Shown here piece after piece: positions 19,933-29,469 of a stretch of DNA of 35,538 nucleotides (position 1 is the first letter of the stretch; each line of letters opens with the position of its first letter). The stretch comes from Burkholderiales bacterium. GTDB taxonomy: Bacteria > Pseudomonadota > Gammaproteobacteria > Burkholderiales > Burkholderiaceae_F. Below the pieces are notes generated by a model that was given only the letters and a program-made list of their open reading frames with translations, searched no databases and was not told the origin of the DNA. Made by a program: the position numbers and the translations under genes. The stretch is taken from positions 19,395-54,932 of the forward strand of contig OMSW01000258.1 in the NCBI GenBank assembly GCA_900290295.1, read 5' to 3'.

Positions 19933-20924
19933 CAGTGGCCCTCCTTGCGCGCCAGGTTATAGAGCATCAGACGCGCAATCGCGAGCACGATGAACGTCAC
20001 CACGAAGAGCAGGAAACCGAGCGCGATGAGTGCCGAGAGGTAGATGTCGGAATCGGCCTCGGTGAATTCATTGGCGATTGTTGCGGCGATCGAATTGCCG
20101 GGCATCAGCAAGGACTCGCTTAGCTGGTGGGCGTTGCCCAAGACGAAGGTTACGGCCATCGTCTCTCCCAAAGCGCGACCGAGCCCGAGGAAGATGCCGC
20201 CGACAACGGCCGAGCGCGTGTACGGCAGCACGACGTTCCATACAACTTCCCAGGTCGTCGAACCGAGGGCGTAGGCCGATTCCTTGAGCGAAGCGGGAAC
20301 GGTCCGGAACACGTCGCGCATGACTGAGGAGATGAACGGAATTACCATAATGCCAAGCACGATTCCGGCCGTGAGCATGCCAATTCCTAGCGGCGGGCCG
20401 CGAAATAGCGGGCCGATCCAGGGCACTGCCCCAAGGTGCAGGTCGACCCAGGGCAGCACGTAGGCCGCCATGAACGGAACGAAGGAAAAAAGGCCCCACA
20501 TTCCGTAGATGATGGAAGGTATGCCGGCGAGTAGCTCGATTGCGGCGCCGACCGGTCCGCGTAACCAGGTGGGCGCGATTTCAGTGAGAAACAAGGCGAT
20601 GCCAAAACTTACCGGGATCGCGATAACCATCGCGATGGCCGAACTCACCAGGGTGCCATAGATCGGCACGAACGCACCGAACTGGTGGCCGACGGCATCC
20701 CATTCATCGTTGACGATGAATTTCCAGCCGAACGTTTCGAAGGCCAGGCGCCCACCCCAAAGCATCGAGGCCGCGGCCGCGCCCAGAATCAACAGTACCA
20801 GCGTAGCTGCGGCAAACAAGAGCGCGCGAAAGAACGCGTCCTGGCGCGTTTCCACCACCGATCGCGCCTTGATATGCGCGTCGTCGATCGTCAAGCCAAT
20901 GGCGGCAGACGGCAGGGCGCTCAC
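19932..20924 (-). CDS. pstC: Phosphate ABC transporter permease PstC
   Basis: ALGSTTWEVVWNVVLPYTRSAVVGGIFLGLGRALGETMAVTFVLGN; multi-TM. Confidence 0.95.
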   Translation of the reverse strand: MSALPSAAIGLTIDDAHIKARSVVETRQDAFFRALLFAAATLVLLILGAAAASMLWGGRLAFETFGWKFIVNDEWDAVGHQFGAFVPIYGTLVSSAIAMVIAIPVSFGIALFLTEIAPTWLRGPVGAAIELLAGIPSIIYGMWGLFSFVPFMAAYVLPWVDLHLGAVPWIGPLFRGPPLGIGMLTAGIVLGIMVIPFISSVMRDVFRTVPASLKESAYALGSTTWEVVWNVVLPYTRSAVVGGIFLGLGRALGETMAVTFVLGNAHQLSESLLMPGNSIAATIANEFTEADSDIYLSALIALGFLLFVVTFIVLAIARLMLYNLARKEGH

Positions 20925-20960
20925 GGTTTGTCTTCGAAAGCGGGCTGTGTGTCCAATGGA

Positions 20961-21995
20961 TTATTTGATTTCGCTGGCCCAATAGCTTTCAATGCTCTTG
21001 ACCAGGGGCGCCGGTAGAGCCACGTAATTGAGTTCCTTGGCGCGAGCCTGACCCTTTTCCAGCGCCCAGCGGAAGAAGTCAAAAGCCGCCTTGGAGCGCA
21101 CCGGGTCCTTGGGTTGGCGATAGACAATCACGAAGACGCTTGCTGTGATCGGCCAGGCATTGGCGCCCGGCGCGTCGGTGATGACGAGACTGAAGTCCTT
21201 GGCTACGGACCAGTTCGCGCTCGCGGCCGCGGCTTCGAAGCTCTCCAGACTGGGCACGACGAAGTTGCCGGCGCGGTTTTGCAACTGCGTAAAGGACATG
21301 CCCGTTTTCAGGGCGTATTCGAGTTCGACGTAGCCGATCGAATTCTTGATCTGCTTGACATACGCCGCTACTCCCTCGTTTCCCTTGCCGCCGACACCGA
21401 CCGGCCATTGCACGGATGTTCCCTCGCCGACCTTGGTGTGCCAGTCGTTGCTCACCTTGCCCAGATAGTTCACAAAGTTGAACGTGGTGCCGGAGCCGTC
21501 GGAGCGGTGCACGACCGAAATGGCTCCGGCGCCAAGCTTTAGCCCAGGATTGAGCGCAGCAATCGCGGGATCGTTCCACTGCGTAATCTGCCCTAGATAG
21601 ATCCGCGCCACCGTGTCGCCGTCCAGACGCAGTTGACCAGGCGCGACACCGTCGATGTTGACCACCGGGACGACGCCGCCGATAACAATGGGAAACTGCG
21701 CCAGTCCGAACTGGGCAAGTTCATCGGGTGGAAGCGGCTTATCCGTGGCACCGAAGTCGACCGTGGCCGCCTTGATCTGGGCGATGCCGCCGCCGGAGCC
21801 GATGGACTGATAATTGATCTTGTTTCCGGTGGCGTCCCTGTAATCGGACGACCATTGGGACAGTAACGGATACACGAACGTGGATCCGGCTCCCGTGAGT
21901 TCGGTTGCCACCACAGCCTGCGCGAGCAATAGGCTGGCGGTCAATGCGGCGGAGGAACGCAGAGCGCGAAACCGCGAGCCGAAGAGTCTTTTCAT
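20961..21995 (-). CDS. pstS: Phosphate ABC transporter substrate-binding protein
   Basis: Signal peptide, LTGAGSTFVYPLLSQWSSDYRDATGNKINYQSIGSGGGIAQI, VHRSDGSGTTFNFVNYL. Confidence 0.96.
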   Translation of the reverse strand: MKRLFGSRFRALRSSAALTASLLLAQAVVATELTGAGSTFVYPLLSQWSSDYRDATGNKINYQSIGSGGGIAQIKAATVDFGATDKPLPPDELAQFGLAQFPIVIGGVVPVVNIDGVAPGQLRLDGDTVARIYLGQITQWNDPAIAALNPGLKLGAGAISVVHRSDGSGTTFNFVNYLGKVSNDWHTKVGEGTSVQWPVGVGGKGNEGVAAYVKQIKNSIGYVELEYALKTGMSFTQLQNRAGNFVVPSLESFEAAAASANWSVAKDFSLVITDAPGANAWPITASVFVIVYRQPKDPVRSKAAFDFFRWALEKGQARAKELNYVALPAPLVKSIESYWASEIK

Positions 21996-22169
21996 GCAAA
22001 TCCCTCTGCTAGATCTTGCACACATAGGCAGCCCGACAATGTAGGCGCGAAATATGTCCGGAAAGTTACATTGCTTCGCAGCATCGATGACATGAGCGCC
22101 TTTCAAGAGCTACGAGGCTGGTTTTTGCTTCCGGTAGGAACTTCATAATATGAAAATAGATACCATGAT

Positions 22170-22198
22170 TTGAAATTTTGGAAACGTGCTGATACAGT
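22170..22198 (+). promoter_or_regulatory. Candidate sigma-70 promoter upstream of aceE
   Basis: TTGAAA-N17-TACAGT in an AT-richer patch of the divergent pstS/aceE intergenic region. Confidence 0.35.
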
Positions 22199-22319
22199 TG
22201 CGAAGTTGCCAGCATGCGCCATCCCACATGTTGGGGCGCCACAGCCTTGCAACGGTCGGTCCCGGTCTCAGAGTGCCAGAATGGGCGGCCTTGAAAAAAA
22301 AATGCAGGAGGAGAGCACG

Positions 22320-25022
22320 ATGTCTGCAATCCCGAGCGCGAATGCCGCAAATGACCCCGATGTTCTGGAGACCCAGGAGTGGCTCGACGCGCTCGATGGC
22401 GTGATCGAGCGCGAAGGCCCCGAACGCGCGCATTATCTTCTGGAAAAATTGGTCGAACAGGCGCGCCGTTCGGGCGCCTATATTCCGTTTTCCCCGAATA
22501 CCGCCTACGTCAATACGATCCCGCTGCACCAGGAAGCGCACTCGCCCGGCGACGCCGCGATCGAGGAGCGGATACGTTCGTTTATTCGCTGGAATGCCAT
22601 GGCGACGGTGGTTCGCGCCAATCGGGGTGAGGGCGATCTGGGAGGCCACATTGCCAGCTACGCCTCGGTCGGCACCTTGATGGAGGTGGGGTTCAACCAT
22701 TTTTGGCGCGCGCCCGCTGCCAACCAAGGTGGCGATGTGCTGTACATCCAGGGGCACTCGTCACCGGGCGTCTATGCCCGCGCCTTCCTGGAAGGGCGCA
22801 TCAGCGAAGACCAGCTGGTCCACTTTCGCCGGGAGGTCGACGGCAAGGGCATCAGCTCCTACCCGCACCCGAAGCTGATGCCCGATTTTTGGCAGTTTCC
22901 TACGGTGTCGATGGGACTTGGTCCGATTCAGGCAATCTACCAGGCGCGCTTTCTGAAATACCTGCATGCTCGTGGAATCGCGGACACCTCCGAACGCAAG
23001 GTCTGGGCATTTTGTGGCGACGGCGAGATGGACGAGCCCGAATCGCTGGGCGCGATCGGCATGGCGGCGCGGGAGAACCTCGATAATCTGATCTTTGTCG
23101 TCAACTGCAACCTGCAGCGGCTCGATGGACCAGTCCGCGGCAACGGCAAGATCATCCAGGAGTTGGAGGGCGAGTTTCGCGGTGTTGGGTGGAATGTCAT
23201 AAAGCTGATCTGGGGCTCGTACTGGGACCCGCTGCTAGCCCGCGACAAGGACGGTCTGCTGCTTCGGCTGATGGAGGAGACGGTCGACGGCGAATACCAG
23301 AACTACAAGGCCAACGACGGCGCCTTTGTGCGCAAGCATTTCTTCGGCAAGTACCCGCAGTTGCTCGAAATGGTCTCGCGCATGTCCGATGCGGACATAT
23401 GGCGCCTGAATCGCGGCGGCCACGATCCGCACAAGATCTACGCTGCCTATGCCTCGGCCGTCGCGCATAGCGGACAGCCCAGCGTCATTCTTGCCAAGAC
23501 CGTCAAGGGCTACGGCATGGGAAAGATCGCTGAGGCCAAGAATCCTTCGCATCAGGTCAAGAAGCTCGACACCGAGGCGGTGCGCGAGTTCCGCGACCGC
23601 TTTCGCATACCGATTCCCGACGACAAGCTTGACGAGCTACCCTTCTATCGGCCGGACGAAAATTCCGCCGAGATGAAATACCTGCAGGAGCGCCGCCGTG
23701 CGTTGGGCGGATATGTGCCGCAGCGCCGTCGCACTTCGGACGAATCGCCCCCGGTTCCACCGCTGGAGACCTTCTCGGCGATTCTCGAAGCGACCGCCGA
23801 GGGGCGCGAAATCTCCACCACGCAGGCCTTTGTGCGATTCCTAACGCAACTCGTGCGCGATAAGGCCCTGGGCCCGCGCGTGGTGCCGATCATCCCCGAC
23901 GAGGCACGTACCTTCGGCATGGAAGGCATGTTCCGCCAGTTGGGCATCTTTGCGCGGCACGGACAGCTGTACGAACCGGTCGACCGCGACCAGGTCATGT
24001 ATTACCGAGAAGACAAGGCCGGACAGATTCTCGAGGAGGGTATCAACGAAGCCGGCGCGATGAGCTCCTGGATCGCTGCGGCGACGAGCTACTCGACGAA
24101 CAACCGCATCATGCTGCCCTTTTACATCTTCTACTCGATGTTCGGATTCCAGCGCATCGGCGACCTGGCCTGGGCTGCCGGCGACATGCAGGCGCGAGGA
24201 TTCCTGCTTGGCGGCACGAGCGGCCGGACAACGCTCAACGGCGAAGGCCTGCAACACCAGGATGGTCATTCGCATCTTCTTGCCGCGACCATTCCGAACA
24301 GCGTCTGCTATGACCCGACCTTTGCCCACGAGGTCGCTGTCATCCTGCAGGACGGTCTGCGGCGCATGGTCGCCGAACAGCAGAACGTCTGGTACTACGT
24401 CACGCTGCTCAACGAAAACTACGCCCACCCCGGCATCCGCAAGGGTCAGGAGGAAGGCATTTTGCGCGGCATGTACCTGCTGCGCGAAGGTCCGGCGGGG
24501 AGCGGCAAGGGCAAGTCGATTGCGCGCGTGCAGTTGCTGGGTAGCGGGGCGATCCTGCGCGAAGTTCTTGCGGCGGCCGAAATTCTCGAACGCGACTTTG
24601 CCGTCGCAGCCGACGTCTGGAGCACCACGAGTTTCACCGAACTGCGTCGCGACGGGATCGACTGCGAGCGCTGGAGCATGCTGCATCCGACGGAGAAGGC
24701 GCGCAAGCCGTACGTCACGCGACAGCTCGAGCGCAGCGCCGGACCCATCGTCGCGTCGACCGACTACATGCGCTCCTTTGCCGACCAGATTCGTCCCTAC
24801 GTGCCGCACGGGCGCTCGTATACGGCGCTGGGAACCGACGGGTTCGGTCGCTCGGACACGCGCGAGGCCTTGCGCAGATTCTTCGAGGTCGATCGGCACT
24901 TCGTCGCAATCGCCGCGCTCAAGGCCTTGGCCGACGAAGGCGCGTTTGCGCCCGCGAAGGTGGCGGAGGCCATCCGCAAGTTTGGCATCGATCCGAATAA
25001 GCCCAACCCGGCAACGCTCTGA
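22320..25022 (+). CDS. aceE: Pyruvate dehydrogenase E1 component (homodimeric)
   Basis: QEWLDALDGVIEREGPERAHYLLEKL..., GHSSPGVYARAFLEGR, GDGEMDEPES, GGTSGRTTLNGEGLQHQDGHSH; ATG preceded by AGGAGGAG. Confidence 0.97.
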   Translation: MSAIPSANAANDPDVLETQEWLDALDGVIEREGPERAHYLLEKLVEQARRSGAYIPFSPNTAYVNTIPLHQEAHSPGDAAIEERIRSFIRWNAMATVVRANRGEGDLGGHIASYASVGTLMEVGFNHFWRAPAANQGGDVLYIQGHSSPGVYARAFLEGRISEDQLVHFRREVDGKGISSYPHPKLMPDFWQFPTVSMGLGPIQAIYQARFLKYLHARGIADTSERKVWAFCGDGEMDEPESLGAIGMAARENLDNLIFVVNCNLQRLDGPVRGNGKIIQELEGEFRGVGWNVIKLIWGSYWDPLLARDKDGLLLRLMEETVDGEYQNYKANDGAFVRKHFFGKYPQLLEMVSRMSDADIWRLNRGGHDPHKIYAAYASAVAHSGQPSVILAKTVKGYGMGKIAEAKNPSHQVKKLDTEAVREFRDRFRIPIPDDKLDELPFYRPDENSAEMKYLQERRRALGGYVPQRRRTSDESPPVPPLETFSAILEATAEGREISTTQAFVRFLTQLVRDKALGPRVVPIIPDEARTFGMEGMFRQLGIFARHGQLYEPVDRDQVMYYREDKAGQILEEGINEAGAMSSWIAAATSYSTNNRIMLPFYIFYSMFGFQRIGDLAWAAGDMQARGFLLGGTSGRTTLNGEGLQHQDGHSHLLAATIPNSVCYDPTFAHEVAVILQDGLRRMVAEQQNVWYYVTLLNENYAHPGIRKGQEEGILRGMYLLREGPAGSGKGKSIARVQLLGSGAILREVLAAAEILERDFAVAADVWSTTSFTELRRDGIDCERWSMLHPTEKARKPYVTRQLERSAGPIVASTDYMRSFADQIRPYVPHGRSYTALGTDGFGRSDTREALRRFFEVDRHFVAIAALKALADEGAFAPAKVAEAIRKFGIDPNKPNPATL

Positions 25023-25093
25023 AGGGCCGCGGCATGCGCGCGCGTACATCCGAATCATTGCAGCGGGTTGCGATCCGCTGAGTCGAGGGTGCC

Positions 25094-25801
25094 ATGGGAA
25101 ATATGCTGGAAGTCCGGGTTCCGGATATTGGCGACTTCAAGGACGTCGAGGTCATCGAGTTGCTGGTCAAGCCCGGCGACACGGTTGCCCCCGAGCAGTC
25201 CTTGATAACCGTCGAATCGGACAAGGCGTCGATGGAAATCCCCTCGTCGGCGGCCGGGGTCGTGCGCGAGATGAAATTGCGCCTGGGGGACAAGATCTCC
25301 GAAGGCTCCGTGATCCTTTTGCTCGAGCCGGGTGCGGCCACGGCCGGCGCTGCCACACAACCGGCGCCGGCCGCCGGGCCTGCTCCAACGGCGCCGAAGG
25401 AAGTCGCGGCGCCATCGGCCGCGGCCGTCGCGGCCGGCGGGGGTGCCGTAGGAAATATGCTGGAAGTCCGGGTTCCGGATATTGGCGACTTCAAGGATGT
25501 CGAGGTTATTGAGTTGCTGGTCAAGCCCGGCGACACGGTTGCGCCCGAGCAGTCCTTAATAACCGTCGAATCGGACAAGGCGTCGATGGAAATCCCCTCG
25601 TCGGCTGCCGGGGTCGTGCGCGAGATGAAATTGCGCCTGGGGGACAAGGTCTCCGAAGGCTCCGCAATCCTTTTGCTCGAGACGGGTACGGCCATGGCCG
25701 GCGCTACCGCGCAACCGGCGCCGGCCGCCGCGGGTGCAGCCGGGGCGAGCGCGGTCGCGCCGACGGCAACGGCGTCGCCGAGTTCGACTGCGTTCGCGGT
25801 C
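25094..25801 (+). repeat. In-frame tandem repeat of about 354 bp encoding a lipoyl domain plus Ala/Pro linker
   Basis: Copy 1 begins at 25094, copy 2 at 25448 (period 354 bp = 118 codons); about 240 bp of each is nearly identical, linkers diverge. The end given assumes two full periods. Confidence 0.9.
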
Positions 25802-26776
25802 GAAATGGGAGCGCGGCCTAGCGCCGACGAGACCGCGGCTATCGGTGCGAGCAAGACGCACGCATCGCCTTCGGTGCGTCGCACCGCGCGCGAGCTGGGG
25901 GTGGATCTGACGCTCGTTCGCGGCACCGGGCCCAAGGGCCGCATCTCGCAGGACGATGTTCGTGATTTCGTCAAGAGCGCCTTGCAAGGCGGCGCTGCAT
26001 TGCGTGCGGCGGCGCCGCTGGCATCGGCCGGCGGTCTGCAGGTATTGGCCTGGCCGCAGATCGATTTCGCAAAATTTGGTCCCGTGGAACGTGTCGAGAT
26101 GTCGCGTATCCGCAAGCTATCGGGGCCGAATCTGCACCGCAATTGGGTGACGATCCCGCATGTGACCAACCACGACGACGCCGACATCACGGCGCTGGAA
26201 GAGTTTCGACTGCAGCTAAATCGCGAAAACGAGAAGACCGGCCTCAAGATCACGATGCTTGCCTTTCTTATCAAGGCCTGCGTTGCTGCGCTCCAGCGCT
26301 TTCCCGATTTCAACAGCTCGATCGATCCGAGCAGCGGCGATGCGATATTCCGGAAAAAGTACTACCACATCGGATTTGCTGCCGATACGCCGAACGGGCT
26401 AGTCGTGCCGGTGGTGCGTGATGCCGACCGCAAGGGCGTGCTCGATCTGGCGCGGGAGACCTCCGCCCTGGCGGCCAAGGCGCGCGACGGCAAGCTCGCC
26501 CCGTCGGATATGCAAGGCGGAACCTTCTCGATTTCTTCGCTGGGTGGAATCGGCGGCACGTACTTCACGCCGATCATCAACGCGCCGGAGGTGGCGATCC
26601 TGGGGGTCTGTCGCGCCGCAATGCGGCCGGTTTGGGATGGCAAGCAGTTTGCGGCGCGGCTGATCCTTCCGCTCTCGCTGTCGTGGGACCACCGCGTGGT
26701 CGATGGTGCAGGTGCGGCACGCTTTAATTCCTACCTCGCGCAACTATTGGCGGATTTTCGGCGCGTGTTGGTATGA
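25094..26776 (+). CDS. aceF: Pyruvate dehydrogenase E2 (dihydrolipoyl acetyltransferase), two lipoyl domains
   Basis: Two ESDKASMEIPSSAAG lipoyl domains, peripheral-subunit-binding domain (ASPSVRRTARELGVDLTLVRGTGPKGRISQDDV), catalytic DHRVVDGAGAARF. Confidence 0.96.
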   Translation: MGNMLEVRVPDIGDFKDVEVIELLVKPGDTVAPEQSLITVESDKASMEIPSSAAGVVREMKLRLGDKISEGSVILLLEPGAATAGAATQPAPAAGPAPTAPKEVAAPSAAAVAAGGGAVGNMLEVRVPDIGDFKDVEVIELLVKPGDTVAPEQSLITVESDKASMEIPSSAAGVVREMKLRLGDKVSEGSAILLLETGTAMAGATAQPAPAAAGAAGASAVAPTATASPSSTAFAVEMGARPSADETAAIGASKTHASPSVRRTARELGVDLTLVRGTGPKGRISQDDVRDFVKSALQGGAALRAAAPLASAGGLQVLAWPQIDFAKFGPVERVEMSRIRKLSGPNLHRNWVTIPHVTNHDDADITALEEFRLQLNRENEKTGLKITMLAFLIKACVAALQRFPDFNSSIDPSSGDAIFRKKYYHIGFAADTPNGLVVPVVRDADRKGVLDLARETSALAAKARDGKLAPSDMQGGTFSISSLGGIGGTYFTPIINAPEVAILGVCRAAMRPVWDGKQFAARLILPLSLSWDHRVVDGAGAARFNSYLAQLLADFRRVLV

Positions 26777-27330
26777 CCTACCCGGTGCTGCCGATTGAGT
26801 TGCGGCACATCGAGAGTTTTGGCGATTGCGTGGGCGAGGTTGCACGCGAGCGTCGCTACCTGGCGATCGTGGATGCGTTCCCGGCCGAGCAGAACGCGCT
26901 GTGGGTTGCCGTAAATCGGGCGCGTGGAAACCCGCTCTACGTTGCGCTCGATGGCGACCGCGTGGTTGGCTGGTGTGAGATCCGGCGCGAAACACTGCCG
27001 GGGCGCGAGCATTGCGGGACGCTGGGGGTCGGCGTGCGGCGTGGTTTTCGCGGCGCGGGGTTGGGTCGGCGCTTGATCGAAACGGCGATCGCCGCAGCGT
27101 GGCAGCGGGGGTTTGAACGCATCGAGCTATGGGTCCGCAGCCCCAACTCCCTGGCGATCCGCCTGTACGAGAAGCTCGGTTTCGTGGAAGAGGGACGCCG
27201 GCGCAACGCGGTGCGCCTTGACGACGGATTTGAGGACGAATTGCTGATGGCCATGATGGCCCCCGTGCCCGCCGGCCCGGGGGTCTCGTTGACTGCTGCG
27301 GCGCAGCCGTGGCAGCGGGAGACAAAATGA
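26773..27330 (+). CDS. GNAT-family N-acetyltransferase
   Basis: TLGVGVRRGFRGAGLGRRLIETAIAAAWQRGFERIELWVRSPNSLAIRLYEKLGFVEEGRRRNAVRLDDGFEDELLMAMM; ATGA overlaps with aceF and lpdA. Confidence 0.9.
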   Translation: MTYPVLPIELRHIESFGDCVGEVARERRYLAIVDAFPAEQNALWVAVNRARGNPLYVALDGDRVVGWCEIRRETLPGREHCGTLGVGVRRGFRGAGLGRRLIETAIAAAWQRGFERIELWVRSPNSLAIRLYEKLGFVEEGRRRNAVRLDDGFEDELLMAMMAPVPAGPGVSLTAAAQPWQRETK

Positions 27331-28775
27331 GCGCAGTGCCTGCGGAATCGGACATCTACGACCTGCTTGTTCTGGGCGCAGGACCCGGTGGCTATTCGGC
27401 CGCATTTCGGGCCGCCGACCTTGGCATGCGCGTAGCGCTGGTCGAGCGCTATCCGACCTTGGGTGGCGTATGCCTGAATGTCGGCTGCATTCCGTCCAAG
27501 GCGCTGCTGCACGTTGCAGCGGTGATGGAAGAGGCAGCGCACTTTGCCAAAATCGGCTTGCGCTACTCGGCGCCGGAAATTGATCTGTCGAAGCTGCGCG
27601 AACATAAAAACAAGGTTGTCGGCAAGCTGACAGCAGGACTGGCCGCCATGGCCAAGCAGCGCAAGGTCGAGGTGCTGCGCGGAGTTGGTCGCTTTGTCGA
27701 CGCCAACCACCTCTCCGTAGCGTCGGACACCTCCCAGTCGGCCCCGGCCGTACGGCGCTGTGGCTTTCGCCAGGCGATCATCGCGGCCGGATCGCAGGCC
27801 GCTTCCTTGCCGTTTCTTCCCGACGATCGCCGCATCGTCGATTCGACCGGCGCCTTGGAGTTGCCTTCGATCCCCAAGCGCATGCTGGTGATCGGTGGGG
27901 GCATTATCGGGCTGGAAATGGCGACGGTTTATTCGGCGCTGGGCAGCCGCATCGATGTCGTAGAGATGACGGACGGTCTGATGCCGGGAACGGATCGCGA
28001 CCTCGTGAGGGTCTGGCAAAAATACAACGAAGGACGATTCGATCACGTTTTGCTCCGGACGCGCACGGCGGCCGTGGAGGCGCGGCCAGAGGCGCTACGC
28101 GTGCGTTTTGACGGCGAGCAGGCGCCCGCGACGCAACAGGACTACGACATCGTCCTGGTTTCGGTTGGACGGCGCCCGAACGGCAAGCAGATCGGCGCGG
28201 AAAACGCCGGGGTCGCTGTCGATGAACAGGGATTCATCGCGACGGATGGACAGATGCGTACCAACGTGCCCCACATCTTTGCCATCGGCGATATTGCGCG
28301 AGCACCGATGCTTGCCCACAAGGCGGTCCATGAGGCGCATGTGGCAGCCGAGGCGGCCGCCGGACTAAAGACGCGTTTTGACGCCCGGGTCATTCCCTCC
28401 GTGGCGTATACCGATCCGGAGATCGCCTGGGTCGGATTGACCGAGGACGACGCCAAGAAACAGGGAATTGCTGTCAAGAAAGGCCTGTTCCCGTGGGCTG
28501 CGTCGGGCCGGGCGATTGCAAACGGACGCGACGAGGGATTCACAAAGCTTCTTTTCGATGAGACTACGCATCGCGCCGTCGGCGGCGCAATTGTCGGTAC
28601 GCACGCCGGAGACTTGATCAGCGAAGTGGCGCTGGCCATCGAAATGGGGGCCGATGCCGTTGACATCGGCAAAACCATTCATCCGCACCCGACACTGAGC
28701 GAGTCCATTGGCATGGCCGCCGAGGTCGCCGAGGGGGTCTGCACCGACGTACCCCCGCCCAAGAAGCGAGCCTAG
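27327..28775 (+). CDS. lpdA: Dihydrolipoyl dehydrogenase (E3)
   Basis: DLLVLGAGPGGYSAAFRAADLG, GGVCLNVGCIPSKALL, VIGGGIIGLEMA, HPHPTLSES; no N-terminal lipoyl domain. Confidence 0.96.
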   Translation: MSAVPAESDIYDLLVLGAGPGGYSAAFRAADLGMRVALVERYPTLGGVCLNVGCIPSKALLHVAAVMEEAAHFAKIGLRYSAPEIDLSKLREHKNKVVGKLTAGLAAMAKQRKVEVLRGVGRFVDANHLSVASDTSQSAPAVRRCGFRQAIIAAGSQAASLPFLPDDRRIVDSTGALELPSIPKRMLVIGGGIIGLEMATVYSALGSRIDVVEMTDGLMPGTDRDLVRVWQKYNEGRFDHVLLRTRTAAVEARPEALRVRFDGEQAPATQQDYDIVLVSVGRRPNGKQIGAENAGVAVDEQGFIATDGQMRTNVPHIFAIGDIARAPMLAHKAVHEAHVAAEAAAGLKTRFDARVIPSVAYTDPEIAWVGLTEDDAKKQGIAVKKGLFPWAASGRAIANGRDEGFTKLLFDETTHRAVGGAIVGTHAGDLISEVALAIEMGADAVDIGKTIHPHPTLSESIGMAAEVAEGVCTDVPPPKKRA

Positions 28776-28854
28776 CGTTCTTTCGGGAATCAATTGACGC
28801 CGCGGCTTCGATTGCATTTGCACCGTTGACCGAGACCCCGCCGGTCGCGGCAAA

Positions 28855-29448
28855 TTAAATGCGGCGGCGCATGCGTTCGAGACGCTGCAGTGCGCGCCAG
28901 CGGCGCATCCGGCGGCCGCCACGCCGACGCCACGCGGCGAAATCGGCGCGCCACTGACTCACGCGCGTATGTGTTGCGCGCCATATTGGGTGTGCCCCGA
29001 TTTGGGCGTATGCCCAGTCGCGCCACCGCAGCACCGCCGCGCGCACGGCGACAAACCAGTGCACCTGCATTAGCGCCGGCTGCGTAAGCACATATATGCG
29101 GGCAAACAGCGCCGTCGCCAGAACCTTGGCGGCGATGATCACCAGGGTGCCACGCACCACATGACCCGTGGCGATGGAATGCAAAGCAATTAGCTTTACC
29201 GGAAGCGCCAACGAGGTCGGCAATACGAAGACAAATGCGGCACCAGCAGGCGGCAAGCATGCGATCCAGGACTCGAAGTTACGAATGCCGGGCACGCTAC
29301 CGAGCACCCTCATTAGGCCCTGCAGCGTTTCCCAGAGCCATTCCTCGAGGACATAAACGAGCGTGGCTAGGCCAACGACGCCCGACCATAGCCAGCGCTT
29401 ACCGCGACGTAGCAACATCCTCTTATCATCCGGGTTTACGCACTTCAA
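28855..29448 (-). CDS. Hypothetical membrane protein with Arg/Trp-rich C-terminal tail
   Basis: Hydrophobic segments ([60 protein letters not shown]), then [32 protein letters not shown]. Start could be 29418. Confidence 0.7.
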   Translation of the reverse strand: MKCVNPDDKRMLLRRGKRWLWSGVVGLATLVYVLEEWLWETLQGLMRVLGSVPGIRNFESWIACLPPAGAAFVFVLPTSLALPVKLIALHSIATGHVVRGTLVIIAAKVLATALFARIYVLTQPALMQVHWFVAVRAAVLRWRDWAYAQIGAHPIWRATHTRVSQWRADFAAWRRRGGRRMRRWRALQRLERMRRRI

Positions 29449-29469
29449 TCAAGTGCAAAGGAGAAAAAG

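Noticed and set aside
22060-22110. Possible Pho box upstream of pstS (minus-strand TGTCATCGATGCTG)
   Set aside because: Only one TGTCAT half-site; no second CTGTCAT-like repeat at 11-nt spacing, so not enough to call.
23841-25058. 405-aa minus-strand ORF antisense to aceE
   Set aside because: Shadow ORF in GC-rich coding DNA; no family resemblance.
24208-25512. 434-aa plus-strand ORF overlapping aceE/aceF in another frame
   Set aside because: Low-complexity Arg/Ser/Ala-rich out-of-frame translation; the true frames are AceE and AceF.
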